From: JBGTFE01 sp049799955
GTDB lineage: Bacteria; Acidobacteriota; Blastocatellia; Pyrinomonadales; Pyrinomonadaceae
Direction: 5' to 3'
Length of the DNA: 64,000 bases
Assembly: GCA_049799955.1 (NCBI GenBank)
Contig: JBARIW010000084.1
Span: 53,886 to 117,885, forward strand
Of the stretch, positions 42,221 to 50,991 are shown one piece after another. Numbering within the stretch: position 1 is the stretch's first letter; every line of letters begins with the position of its first letter. The translations under genes were made by a program, and so were the position numbers. Below the pieces are notes generated by a model that saw only the letters and a program-made list of their open reading frames with translations, searched no databases and had not been told where the DNA came from.

Positions 42221-44017
42221 ATGTTATCCAGTCCCTTCACAGTTGCGATAATCAGTTTTGCCCTATCAATCGGGCTGACTTTTGCCGTGCGCGAGCTTGC
42301 CGGTCGCTTCGGCTTTGTCGCCAAGCCGAAATCAGACCGCTGGCACAAACGCCCGACGGCAATGATGGGCGGCGTCGCCATTTTTCTGGCAACCGTCATC
42401 GCATATTTGTTTTTGGTTGAACATACACGCGAGTCCTGGGTGATTTTAGGCGGAAGCTCGTTTCTTTTTCTGGTCGGCTTAATCGACGACATTCTGCACA
42501 TCAAGCCTTATCAGAAACTTATCGGACAGCTTATCGGCACGGCAATCGTTATCGGTTCGGGTATGATGCTGCCGTGGACGGATTCGCCGATAATCAATAT
42601 CGGGCTGACGATTTTCTGGCTTATCGGCATCACCAACGCGATAAATCTGCTCGACAATATGGACGGCTTGGCAGCTGGAATCGCCGCGATTGCGGCATTT
42701 TCGCTCGCAATCGGTTTCGGCGCGAGCGGACAGTCGAACGAGATGGCGCTGATTCTGACTTTTACCGGCGCGCTCGTCGGATTTCTGGTTTTTAATTTTA
42801 ATCCGGCTTCGATTTTTATGGGCGACTGCGGCTCGATGTTCGTCGGATTTCTGCTCTCAAGCTCGGTACTTTTAACGCAGGTCGGCGGGCGCTCGCGCGG
42901 CGTCGTAACGATTCTGGCGGTTCCGGCTTTGATTCTTTTCGTGCCGATTTTTGATACGACTTTTGTTACGGTTATAAGAAAGCTCTGGGGACGAAAGGCG
43001 TCGCAGGGCGGGCGCGACCACACCTCGCACCGGCTCGTCGCGCTCGGACTTTCGGAGCGCAGCGCGGTTTTGATGCTTTACGGTTTTGCGATTCTGGCAG
43101 GCATTTTGTCGCTCTATATCCGCGAATTGCAGCCGACGCAGAGTCTCGCTTTAATCGCGTTTTTTACGATTGTCCTGACGATTATCGGCGTTTATCTCTC
43201 AAAGGTGAAGGTTTACGAGGAACAGCAGGAAGACCTTGCGCTGCAAACAGGCGCGGTTTTCGGGTTTTTGCTGAATTTCTCTCACAAGCGGCGTGTTTTC
43301 GAGGTTTTCTTAGACGTTTTTCTAATCGCGCTTTCATATTACTGCGCTTATATCCTGCTTTTCGGCGAGCTGGAAAACACGGATAACTGGAATCTTTTTC
43401 TTAAAACCCTGCCGGTTTTGATTGTTCTGAAGCTGGCGGCATTTCTCGTCGTCGGAGTTTATCGCGGCATCTGGCGCTATACGAGCATTAACGATTTGAT
43501 AACTTTTGCGAAAGGCGCGGCGCTCGGCTCAATCCTGAGCCTTCTGGCAATTCTTCTGCTTTATCGATTCCAGAATTTTTCGCGCGCGGTTTTTGTTCTG
43601 GACGGAGTTATTCTGCTTGCGGCGCTGGCGATGAGCCGGATGGCTTTTCGCTTTTTCCGGCAGCTTTTACCGTCGCCTTCGGGCGGCGACGGGCATAAGG
43701 TTTTGATTTACGGCGCGGGCGACGGCGGCGAGATGGTTCTTCGCGAGTTGAAAAATAATCCGCATTGGAATTACGCGCCAATCGGATTTGTTGACGACGA
43801 CCCGCTTAAAAAAGACAAAGTAATTCACGGCTTAAAGGTTTTTGGCGGCAACGGCTCGCTCGCCGCCATTTGCCGCGAGCGCAACGTGCAGGAAATTCTG
43901 ATTTCCTTCCGAAATATTTCACCCGAAAGACTCGACGATGTCAGGGAAATCTGCCGCGAAGCCGACGTTTCGCTAAAACGCGCTCAACTAAAAATCGAGC
44001 CGGTAGATTTTGAATAA
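42221..44017 (+). CDS. WecA/MraY-type undecaprenyl-phosphate sugar-1-phosphate transferase fused to a CapD/WbpM-type N-terminal module
   Basis: 598 residues in two parts. Residues 1-330 are a polytopic phosphoglycosyltransferase: GLIDDILH (D89/D90), NAINLLDNMDGLAAG, FMGDCGS and the cytoplasmic DHTSHRL histidine motif (about 266-271) are all present, so it should load a sugar-1-phosphate onto undecaprenyl phosphate and start the repeat unit. Residues about 355-598 match the N-terminal half of CapD/WbpM/FlaA1 proteins: four helices, VYRGIWRYTSINDL and a Rossmann motif GAGDGGEMVLREL (about 498-510). The catalytic SDR dehydratase half is absent. The fused module may bind a nucleotide or NAD and regulate initiation. 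Its stop is followed after 4 nt by a large heptamer hairpin. Confidence 0.88.
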   Translation: MLSSPFTVAIISFALSIGLTFAVRELAGRFGFVAKPKSDRWHKRPTAMMGGVAIFLATVIAYLFLVEHTRESWVILGGSSFLFLVGLIDDILHIKPYQKLIGQLIGTAIVIGSGMMLPWTDSPIINIGLTIFWLIGITNAINLLDNMDGLAAGIAAIAAFSLAIGFGASGQSNEMALILTFTGALVGFLVFNFNPASIFMGDCGSMFVGFLLSSSVLLTQVGGRSRGVVTILAVPALILFVPIFDTTFVTVIRKLWGRKASQGGRDHTSHRLVALGLSERSAVLMLYGFAILAGILSLYIRELQPTQSLALIAFFTIVLTIIGVYLSKVKVYEEQQEDLALQTGAVFGFLLNFSHKRRVFEVFLDVFLIALSYYCAYILLFGELENTDNWNLFLKTLPVLIVLKLAAFLVVGVYRGIWRYTSINDLITFAKGAALGSILSLLAILLLYRFQNFSRAVFVLDGVILLAALAMSRMAFRFFRQLLPSPSGGDGHKVLIYGAGDGGEMVLRELKNNPHWNYAPIGFVDDDPLKKDKVIHGLKVFGGNGSLAAICRERNVQEILISFRNISPERLDDVREICREADVSLKRAQLKIEPVDFE

Positions 44018-44021
44018 ATTT

Positions 44022-44160
44022 AAGATTCGAGATTCAAAATTCAAGATTCAAAATTCAAGATTTGAAGTCGGAAACCAATCTTAAATCTTGAATCTTGAAT
44101 CTTGAATCTTGAATCTTAAATCTTAAATCTTAAATCTCGAATCTTAAATCTTGAATCTTG
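44022..44160. repeat. Large heptamer hairpin, AAGATTC / AATCTTG type
   Basis: The left arm is six tandem 7-mers (AAGATTC and one-base variants, 44022-44063). The right arm is twelve uninterrupted 7-mers of AATCTTR type (44077-44160). The loop is a 13-nt unrelated sequence. The arms are unequal in length, suggesting copy-number growth in one arm. It begins 4 nt after a stop codon and ends 5 nt before an ATG. Confidence 0.95.
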
Positions 44161-44165
44161 AACGG

Positions 44166-45440
44166 ATGATAAAAACTATCAAACTCGAATCTCCCGCCAA
44201 ACGCATAGCTTTGCTCGCCGCTGTTTTGCTGTGTCTGGCGGGCGCGTTTTACTTTGCGAAGTGGTCTTTCGCCAATACGATTGCGGTGCAATCCGGTTAT
44301 AACGCGGAACGCGCCGCGCCGAAAGATTTAGCCGAGCTGGCGGTTTATTTAGCGCCGAACGACCCGCAGACTCATTACGCTTTAGCCGTCGTCAACGAAA
44401 AATCGTTTGTGATGGAAGATTTTACGAAATCTGTGGCGGAATATGAGATGGCGACGGCGTTCTCGCCAAACGATTTTCGCCTCTGGCTGGCGCTCGGCAA
44501 AGCGCGCGAGCGCAGCGGCGACGCGGCGGGCGCGGAAAAAGCTTTGCGAAAAGCGCTTGAGCTTGCTCCGAACTATTCGGAAGCGCAATGGACTCTCGGA
44601 AACGCGCTTCTTCGTCAGGGAAAAACTGAAGAAGCTTTCGATGAGATTCGCAAATCGGTCGCAAATGATTCGAAATACGTCGCTCCGGCGGTTTCGACGG
44701 CGTGGCAAATTTTAGACGGCGACCTCGCGCAGATAAAACAAAATCTTGGCGATTCAGCCGCGCTGAATTCCGCGCTTGCCGCGTTTTTGTCAAAGCAAAA
44801 GCGTTTTGACGAAGCTCTCCAAATCTGGAACGCTTTGCCCGAAAACGATAGAAAGACGACTTTCAAACAAACCGGCGAAGAGCTTTACAGGGAAATGATT
44901 GCGGCGAAAAAATATCGCGCCGCTTTGCAGTTTCAAAATCAGGCAGGCTCGGCAAATCAGGCTGTCGGAAAAATAACCGACGGCGGTTTTGAGGAAAAAA
45001 TCAATCCTTCGAATCCGAACGTCTTTGAGTGGCAGATTGCCGAAGGCGCGCAGCCGCGAATCGGTCCGAACGACGCGCAAAAACACGGCGGCGCTTTGAG
45101 TCTTCTGCTTATTTTTAATTCGTCCGACGGAAAGGATTTTCGCAATATTTCACAAGTGGTCGCGGTCGAACCGGGCAGAAAATACAATTTCGAAGCATTT
45201 TATAAATCAGACCTGAAAGCTTCGGCGACGCTCAAATGGGAAATCGCCGACGCCGACGGAAAAGTTCTGGCGACGACTGCTGCGGTTTCGGTAAATGCGG
45301 ACTGGACAAGCTTAAAGGCTGATTTTACAGCGCCGGAAAATATGGACGCCGTAACCGTTCGCCTCGCGCGCGACGGCTGTAAATCGGTGATTTGCCCGAT
45401 TTCGGGCAGCATCTGGTTTGATGATTTTTCAATTAATTAG
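44166..45440 (+). CDS. Membrane-anchored TPR protein with a C-terminal carbohydrate-binding-like domain
   Basis: 424 residues from the ATG at 44166; five extra upstream codons through a TTG come from repeat DNA and are rejected. One N-terminal helix (residues about 16-36) anchors it. Residues about 50-215 hold TPRs (FRLWLALGKARERSGDAAGA, EAQWTLGNALLRQGKTEEA). Residues about 270-424 form a beta-sandwich like CBM4/9-type domains (VEPGRKYNFEAFYKSDLKAS, GSIWFDDFSIN). It lies between the initiating transferase and the O-antigen ligase-like gene and may help assemble, or bind to, the exported polysaccharide. No ribosome binding site is seen. Confidence 0.78.
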   Translation: MIKTIKLESPAKRIALLAAVLLCLAGAFYFAKWSFANTIAVQSGYNAERAAPKDLAELAVYLAPNDPQTHYALAVVNEKSFVMEDFTKSVAEYEMATAFSPNDFRLWLALGKARERSGDAAGAEKALRKALELAPNYSEAQWTLGNALLRQGKTEEAFDEIRKSVANDSKYVAPAVSTAWQILDGDLAQIKQNLGDSAALNSALAAFLSKQKRFDEALQIWNALPENDRKTTFKQTGEELYREMIAAKKYRAALQFQNQAGSANQAVGKITDGGFEEKINPSNPNVFEWQIAEGAQPRIGPNDAQKHGGALSLLLIFNSSDGKDFRNISQVVAVEPGRKYNFEAFYKSDLKASATLKWEIADADGKVLATTAAVSVNADWTSLKADFTAPENMDAVTVRLARDGCKSVICPISGSIWFDDFSIN

Positions 45441-45451
45441 AAGAAATTTCC

Positions 45452-45477
45452 CGCAAAGGCGCAAAGTTCGCAAAGGC
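45452..45477. repeat. One-armed tandem-unit element, GCAAAGGC type
   Basis: Three spaced copies of GCAAAG (CGCAAAGGC, GCAAAGTTC, GCAAAGGCA) resemble one arm of the 9-mer hairpins, with no complementary arm. It begins 11 nt after a stop codon. Confidence 0.4.
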
Positions 45478-45506
45478 ATAAAGATTAAATTTTATTACTG
45501 AACATA

Positions 45507-46922
45507 ATGCCAGAAGAAAATAAAACTAACGGCGTTTCAAGCTCTTCCGAGTGGTTTGACGCCACGATTGTCAAAGAAAAACCTTCGCGTCTGAGCGGCG
45601 TGATTTTCTTTTTTCTTTGCGCCGTCCCGATTTTTTCGGCGATTGCATACGGCGCGGTCGATAATTGGGCTGTGGGCATTTTGTCGGTTTTCGCCGCGCT
45701 TATCGCAATTTTCTGGATAATCGACGCGTGGCAAAAAAACGAATTCAGGTTTAGCGCAAACACGCTTCAGCTTCCCGTTCTCGGGCTGCTTTTAATCGGT
45801 TTAGTCCAGCTTCTGCCGCTTCGAAGCGCGAGTGTTTACGCCGGTTTGCTTGATATTCCGGCATCGACTTCGCTCTCGCTCGACCCTTATTTAACGCGCT
45901 TTGGTGTGATTTTGCTTGTTATTTACTTTATCTTTTTTGCCGCCGCGCTCGTCTTTATCAATGACCAAAAACGCCTGCGGAGAACACTTTCGGTAATCAT
46001 AATTTTCGGCGCGCTAATGGCTTTTTTCGGCATTTTGCAGCGGCTCGCCAATCTTGAAGCGATTTACGGTCTGCGCCCGAGCCCGCAGGCGATTCCGTTT
46101 GCCTCGTTTGTCAACCAGCACCATTTCGCCGCGTTTATGGAGATGACCATCGGCTTGACGCTCGCGCTGCTTTTCGGCAAAGCGACTAAAAAAGATTTAA
46201 CATGGCTTCTTCTAATCGCCATTGTCTTAATGGGAATCGCGATTGTTTTAACCGGCTCGCGCGGTGGATTTTTAAGTGTTTTGGGCGTTTTCGGTTTTGT
46301 CATCGCGGCGAATCTGCTGCAAAAACCGGACACCGAAAATTCGGATACGGCGAAAATTTTCCGGCGCAATTTCGCGCTAATCGGCGGCGGCATCGCCTTG
46401 ATTTTAGTTTTATTCGGCGCTGTTGTCCTGCTCGGCGGCGACGAATCGCTGCTTCGCGGAACAGGCTTGCAAAACGCGCAAGCCGACATCAGCAACGGCA
46501 GAACTCATTTCTGGCAAATCGCCCTTAAAATCATTCTCGACTACCCGATTTTAGGCGTCGGATTAAACGCTTTCGGCACGGCTTACACGCATTACGATAC
46601 GTGGAACGGCGCGCTGCGCGTCGAACAGGCGCACAACGATTATCTGCAAATCTTAGCCGACGCGGGAATTCTCGGCTTTGGCTGCATCGCCGCTTTTATT
46701 TACATGCTTTTCCGAAAAGGCGCGAAAATCATCGGCAAAGCGACAGACCGTTATCGCCGCAGCGCCGCAATCGGCGCGCTGGCGGGCTGTTTCGGGATTC
46801 TGATTCACAGCTTTTTCGATTTCCCGCTTCGCACGCCCGCAAACGCATTTTTCTTTCTGCTTTTAACGGTTCTGGCAACGGCTTCGATTAACTATCCGAA
46901 GCTTTATAAAAAGGAAAGATAA
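45507..46922 (+). CDS. O-antigen ligase/polymerase family membrane protein (Wzy_C)
   Basis: 471 residues with about 11 to 12 hydrophobic helices after a 30-residue hydrophilic leader. The large external loop holds FVNQHHFAAFMEM, SNGRTHFWQIALKIILDYP and VEQAHNDYLQILADAGILG, the last being the hallmark of the Wzy_C family. It either polymerises repeat units or ligates glycan to a lipid or protein acceptor in the periplasm. With the flippase at the start and the WecA-like enzyme it completes the core of a Wzx/Wzy system. No chain-length regulator or outer-membrane exporter is in this window. Confidence 0.88.
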   Translation: MPEENKTNGVSSSSEWFDATIVKEKPSRLSGVIFFFLCAVPIFSAIAYGAVDNWAVGILSVFAALIAIFWIIDAWQKNEFRFSANTLQLPVLGLLLIGLVQLLPLRSASVYAGLLDIPASTSLSLDPYLTRFGVILLVIYFIFFAAALVFINDQKRLRRTLSVIIIFGALMAFFGILQRLANLEAIYGLRPSPQAIPFASFVNQHHFAAFMEMTIGLTLALLFGKATKKDLTWLLLIAIVLMGIAIVLTGSRGGFLSVLGVFGFVIAANLLQKPDTENSDTAKIFRRNFALIGGGIALILVLFGAVVLLGGDESLLRGTGLQNAQADISNGRTHFWQIALKIILDYPILGVGLNAFGTAYTHYDTWNGALRVEQAHNDYLQILADAGILGFGCIAAFIYMLFRKGAKIIGKATDRYRRSAAIGALAGCFGILIHSFFDFPLRTPANAFFFLLLTVLATASINYPKLYKKER

Positions 46923-47156
46923 TTATTCTTCCGTTTCGGCAGGTTTTAACTGTTTGCAGATGATGTTGTTGATGACGGTTGTTTCGTCCTCTTCGGTATG
47001 CCGCCAATCCTGCGCGCTGAGCGCTTTGACGATAGCGTTGTATTGCTGTCTGGTAATTTCACAGGGCGGTTTGCCAAACACTTTCGCAATGTATTTCACG
47101 GATTTTTCGCCGCGCTCCATACCGAGATAAGCTTTCCTGTCATTATCAACTGCCAT
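46923..47156 (-). CDS. Small hypothetical protein (77 aa)
   Basis: 77 residues, charged, with two cysteines and no signal peptide. Its stop codon directly abuts the stop of the O-antigen ligase gene on the other strand. The segment KYIAKVFGKPPCEITRQQYNAIVKAL looks helical. I do not recognise a family. No Shine-Dalgarno is visible. The 235 nt upstream to 47391 contain no other gene that I can support. Confidence 0.5.
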   Translation of the reverse strand: MAVDNDRKAYLGMERGEKSVKYIAKVFGKPPCEITRQQYNAIVKALSAQDWRHTEEDETTVINNIICKQLKPAETEE

Positions 47157-47391
47157 TCGTTTATTTTAGCAAAAATCTTTTTTTATGGCGCAATCTTTTA
47201 TTTTAAAGCATCAAACGAATTCGAAACGCGCGAGACCCGTGCCGGAAGAAAAATAAGCGGACGGTTGAATTTTATGCGTTGGAAATTACCAAAACACACG
47301 ATTAAGACTTGATTAGAAATTTGATTTAATATACATTTACCGATTAGATTTTTACCAACAAAATTTTATCAGTCAGGAAGTATAAAAGATT

Positions 47392-48177
47392 ATGAAATTA
47401 ATAAAATTAATGTTGTTTGCATGTATATTGTGCCTCTCAGCCAATACATACGGGCAGAACGTTCAAAAAACTTTAGAAAAACCATATCAGCAATGGAGTC
47501 AGGAAGAGGCGATGAAAATTGTATCCGCCAAGCCTTTTGCCGACCAGTATCAATCGACCAGAGCCTTAACCGCGCTTTCTCAGCAGCAGCAGAATAGAGA
47601 GCAGTCCGACACAAGAATGAGCGGAAACGAGCGCGGAAGAACCTCCGTTATTCAAACGATTCCGCCCGTTGTCATCAGGCTTCATTCGGCTTTGCCCGTG
47701 CGGCAGGCGCTTGTCAGACTGCGGCAAATCCAAGCCGGTTATGACAAGATGAAAGAAGACGACCGGAAGAAATTTGACGAATCGCAAAAAGTCCTTTTAA
47801 ATTGCGCGATTTGTCAGAATTATTATGTAGTTACTTTAACCAAGTGGAAGGACACATCGGCATCGATAGACGACGGGTTATTTCAGGAAATGAAATTTGA
47901 AGATTTCAAAGGCAAAGTCTGGTTGGTTAATGACAAAGGCGAAAGACGCGAAGTAGCGCAGTTTACGCCGCCGAAAGGCACGGGCGACCCGGCTATTTTC
48001 TTTTTCAAGCGAACGGATGAAAACGGCAATCCGCTGCTGACGACCGAAACCAAGGAGTTTAAATTCCTCTTTGACAACTCGCTGCTGGATATGAATAACG
48101 ACTACGGCTACCTTGTTCCAAGGTCTTTCGATTTTAGCGTTTCCAAGATAATTATTGACAATAAGGTCGAATTTTAA
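47392..48177 (+). CDS. Secreted hypothetical protein (261 aa)
   Basis: 261 residues with a signal peptide (MKLIKLMLFACILCLSANTYG). The mature part has a Gln-rich loop (ALSQQQQNREQ), a C-A-I-C pair at about residues 139-142, and the segment KPYQQWSQEEAMKIVSAKPFAD, which recalls the GWxTD-like and related proteins of Acidobacteriota but is not conclusive. Function unknown. It is followed by a good intrinsic terminator and is convergent with another unknown secreted protein. Confidence 0.7.
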   Translation: MKLIKLMLFACILCLSANTYGQNVQKTLEKPYQQWSQEEAMKIVSAKPFADQYQSTRALTALSQQQQNREQSDTRMSGNERGRTSVIQTIPPVVIRLHSALPVRQALVRLRQIQAGYDKMKEDDRKKFDESQKVLLNCAICQNYYVVTLTKWKDTSASIDDGLFQEMKFEDFKGKVWLVNDKGERREVAQFTPPKGTGDPAIFFFKRTDENGNPLLTTETKEFKFLFDNSLLDMNNDYGYLVPRSFDFSVSKIIIDNKVEF

Positions 48178-48202
48178 TTTGACGGGAAAGTTGAGATTTA
48201 TG

Positions 48203-48230
48203 AAAAAGAGGCTTTAACGAGCCTCTTTTT
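48203..48230. terminator. Bidirectional intrinsic terminator
   Basis: Arms AAAAAGAGGCT (48203-48213) and AGCCTCTTTTT (48220-48230) pair perfectly over 11 bp with a 6-nt loop, with A and T runs on the two sides. It lies between the convergent genes ending at 48177 and 48234. Confidence 0.9.
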
Positions 48231-48233
48231 ATT

Positions 48234-48917
48234 TTATTCGCTGAGAATAACGCGGACGAAGCCTTTTTCGAAAATCAGGTACATCACCCACGGCTGTTTT
48301 TCCGAAAGCTCGTCGTTAAACTCGACCTTTTTCAGCGTTCCGCCGAGAAAAACCTGTTTGTCGAGATACGTTTTCAAATCTACTTTTTTCTCGAACACGA
48401 CGTAATCGAACGAATGAATAGCCGTTCCGTCCTTGTTCGTCGCCGCCGTTCGAACGGCTTTCTCATTATTTTGAACCGGGCAGACAAAATTTAAAACCTT
48501 TTCGCAGCTATTTCGATATTCGCGCGGCGGAAGCAGGAATTCCTTGCCGATGAGCGCGTTCACGGCTTTGTCGAGTTCTCGCCACGCTTCTTCTTCGTTC
48601 GTCTTTTTGCCCGCGTCGCGCGCTTTGTGAATCCGTCCGGCGAGCGAGAAAAGATAAAAATACCGGAGCTGCGCGATTTGCCGCCGCTCGTTGTCAACCT
48701 TCAGACGGTTCAGAAGATTTCCGGCGTAAAAAGCGGAAGTGTCCCAATTTTCAGCCGTCAGAGCGTCGGTCAAAATCTTCCATTCGTTGTCGGAAATCGT
48801 CGGCGCGTTCGGAATCGAAACCGTCGCGGCTGCTTCCGAAGACTGATTGATAATTTTCTGCCCGAAAACAGGCGAAAGTGAAAGAGAAATCAGGACGGCA
48901 ATCGTAAGTTTTTTCAT
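48234..48917 (-). CDS. Secreted hypothetical protein (227 aa)
   Basis: 227 residues with a signal peptide (MKKLTIAVLISLSLSPVFG). The middle is helical (WKILTDALTAENWDTSAFYA, ALNGK-like repeats may be weak TPRs); cysteines at about 145 and 152 may form a disulphide. The C-terminal part (SFDYVVFEKKVDLKTYLDKQ, WVMYLIFEKGFVRVIL) looks like beta strands. I do not recognise the family. A heptamer hairpin lies directly upstream, in its 5' region, between it and the next minus-strand gene. Confidence 0.65.
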   Translation of the reverse strand: MKKLTIAVLISLSLSPVFGQKIINQSSEAAATVSIPNAPTISDNEWKILTDALTAENWDTSAFYAGNLLNRLKVDNERRQIAQLRYFYLFSLAGRIHKARDAGKKTNEEEAWRELDKAVNALIGKEFLLPPREYRNSCEKVLNFVCPVQNNEKAVRTAATNKDGTAIHSFDYVVFEKKVDLKTYLDKQVFLGGTLKKVEFNDELSEKQPWVMYLIFEKGFVRVILSE

Positions 48918-48921
48918 AAGC

Positions 48922-49002
48922 GTGATAGGTAATAGGTGATAGGTGATAGGTGATAGGAAAGAAACTGTCTTTACCTATCACCTATCACCTATCACTTATC
49001 AC
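48922..49002. repeat. Heptamer hairpin, GTGATAG type
   Basis: The left arm is five 7-mers GTGATAG (one GTAATAG) at 48922-48956; the right arm is CCTATCA three times, then CTTATCA. The arms match at about 27 of 29 positions. The right arm contains the in-frame TGA that ends the 48999-50744 gene. Confidence 0.95.
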
Positions 49003-50744
49003 TTCTTCATCAATCTCTCTCTCGCTTCGACCGCTTCCTTATACGCGCCGCCCGCAACGTCGCCAATTTTTATGGCGGTTTCGTAGATTTTAACGGCGTA
49101 TTCGTTCTGGTCGTAAAATTCGTAAATTCTTCCCAGCGCGACATACGAAAGCGAAAGCAGAGCTGTGTCCGTGTCGGGCGTCGCCGAGCGAATCACGTTT
49201 GTATATGCGGTTTTCGCTTCCAAAAGACGAAGATTGCGCGTCTGGATGTCTTCTTTCGGCAAACCTTCGGCGGAAAGGCTGGAAACGCGCCCGAGCGCGT
49301 AATAAATTCGCGTCGATTCGGTTGGGTATTCTTCCAGAAGCTTTTTCAATTCGGCGTCGGCTGCCGGATATTTTTTGTCGTTGATGATTTTGTCGATGGC
49401 GAGAAGCCTCACGGTTACCGGATTTTCGATAATCTTCGGCTGCACGGCGTTTGCTTTTCGCCGGTCTTCGGCGCGTCGTCTGGCTTCGGCAAACTCCGTT
49501 AGACGATTTGTTTCTTTGGTCGCGTCGAGCGACAAAATTATATCGCGCAGAGAGCCTGCAATGTCAAAACCCGCGTCTTCCGAGCCTTTCAGCGCATTCG
49601 CAAAGTAAAACGCGAGCACCGCGCCGCGCTCATAAGCTTCGGAAAGCCTCTGCGCCGTATCGTCGGCAAAATATTGCTTGAGTGCTTTAAGCTCTTCGGA
49701 AACTTTTAATTTGTCCTCGTTCGTTTTCATCAAATCGATTTTCTGGCGCGCCTGCGACGTAGCGAGACGTACCCTTTCGAACTCGACCTGCCGCGCGTCA
49801 ACCGCCGCGACGAGCGAGCGCGAAACCGCCAGAAAAACATCGGGCGAGACGTTCGGATTAGATAATCTTCGCTCGTCGAGCAAAGTCTTGATGCCGTCGC
49901 GTAAAGTCGAAATATCTTTCGCGTATTTCAAGACAAGCGGGTCAATCACGAATTGCAGGTAAGCGTTGCGCACTTCCGACGCGCTCAGATTCGTCTCCGG
50001 CGGCACGACCGCGTAATAATCGTCGCCGATATTGATAAAATTAATTGTTCCTTTCGGCGTCAAAAGCTCGGGCACGATGTAAAAACGGCGCTCGCGCTCG
50101 CGCGGCTCATATTTTTCGATGGCTTTGTTCTTGCCTGTTTTTACCTGAACTTTTACTCTTTCGATGTATGTAATTTCCGGTTTTGTGTGCAGATAATCGA
50201 GCAGCTCGCGCACCATCTGCCTGCTCGAGCCGCGCAGGTCGGCTTCGGCGCTCTGGTAGAAATCTTTGATGTAGCCGTCGAGATTCGCGCTCAGACCGGA
50301 GCGGCGATAAAATTCGCGCACCAGCGGCGAAAAATCGAGAACTTCGAGAAGGTCGCCGGGCAAATCGGTCGTGCGCGAAGGCTCAAGCAAATCCGGCGCG
50401 GGCGAGAGCGTGTAAGCCATCGAAATAAAAGGCGAGATAATCTGCGCGTCAGTCGCTTTCGGGTGACGATTTTTGTACTGCGTGATAAAAGACTTCATTT
50501 TATCAACCAGTTCTTTATCGAATTTCAAATCGGCGCGCATCTTCTTCCGAAATTCCTCGCCTTTCGCCGTCAGAGGCGTTTCCAGCCCGGCGGCTTCGAG
50601 CGATGCAAGCACGGTAATCAAACGACGGTCAGGCTCGATTCGCACGCCGAACTGCGCCAAATCGAAACCCTGCGGCTGCGTGTTTTGCGCGAAAACATTC
50701 GGCGCGAAAATCAGGACGAGAACGAGAAATAAAGCTTTTTTCAT
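48999..50744 (-). CDS. Secreted protein of unknown function with C-terminal TPR-like repeats (581 aa)
   Basis: 581 residues with a signal peptide (MKKALFLVLVLIFAPNVFAQ). The N-terminal half has the segments LREFYRRSG-like LVREFYRRSGLSANLDGYIK and FYIVPELLTPKGTINFINIG, which suggest a large mixed domain without an obvious catalytic motif. Residues about 465-575 are TPR-like (RIYYALGRVSSL, LSYVALGRIYEFYDQNEYAV). I cannot name the family. The final stop codon is inside a repeat hairpin, so the natural C-terminus may have been altered. Confidence 0.72.
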   Translation of the reverse strand: MKKALFLVLVLIFAPNVFAQNTQPQGFDLAQFGVRIEPDRRLITVLASLEAAGLETPLTAKGEEFRKKMRADLKFDKELVDKMKSFITQYKNRHPKATDAQIISPFISMAYTLSPAPDLLEPSRTTDLPGDLLEVLDFSPLVREFYRRSGLSANLDGYIKDFYQSAEADLRGSSRQMVRELLDYLHTKPEITYIERVKVQVKTGKNKAIEKYEPRERERRFYIVPELLTPKGTINFINIGDDYYAVVPPETNLSASEVRNAYLQFVIDPLVLKYAKDISTLRDGIKTLLDERRLSNPNVSPDVFLAVSRSLVAAVDARQVEFERVRLATSQARQKIDLMKTNEDKLKVSEELKALKQYFADDTAQRLSEAYERGAVLAFYFANALKGSEDAGFDIAGSLRDIILSLDATKETNRLTEFAEARRRAEDRRKANAVQPKIIENPVTVRLLAIDKIINDKKYPAADAELKKLLEEYPTESTRIYYALGRVSSLSAEGLPKEDIQTRNLRLLEAKTAYTNVIRSATPDTDTALLSLSYVALGRIYEFYDQNEYAVKIYETAIKIGDVAGGAYKEAVEARERLMKK

Positions 50745-50890
50745 TGGTGTCTGTGAATAGAGAAAGACGCAATATAAGCAAAGAGTTCGAAGGGGAATAA
50801 CTTAGAAATATCTCCACATATTTTGCGTCTTTCCGATATTAAAGATGCTTTTTTTGATGTCGGGGATGCTTTTCAAGCGCCTCAAATTAA

Positions 50891-50987
50891 AAGATTCGAG
50901 ATTTAAGATTCAAAATTCAAAATTGAAAGCCCAAATCTTGAATCTTAAATCTTAAATCCCGAATCTTAAATTTTGAATCTTAAATTC
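50891..50987. repeat. Heptamer hairpin, AAGATTC / AATCTTA type
   Basis: Left 7-mers AAGATTC, GAGATTT, AAGATTC, AAAATTC and AAAATTG; right 7-mers AATCTTG, AATCTTA, AATCCCG, AATTTTG. It is the same family as the elements at 44022 and 59414. It ends 4 nt before the STAS gene stop. Confidence 0.92.
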
Positions 50988-50991
50988 TTTC

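Noticed and set aside
44022..44160. Tandem short repeats resembling a CRISPR array
   Set aside because: The units are 7 bp, directly joined and without unique spacers, and no cas genes are present.
22755..46922. Prophage or integrative element
   Set aside because: No integrase, transposase, phage structural gene or flanking attachment repeats were found.
49953..50732. Long plus-strand ORF (259 codons) opposite the TPR-like protein
   Set aside because: It is a shadow of the minus-strand gene, which has a signal peptide and recognisable repeats.
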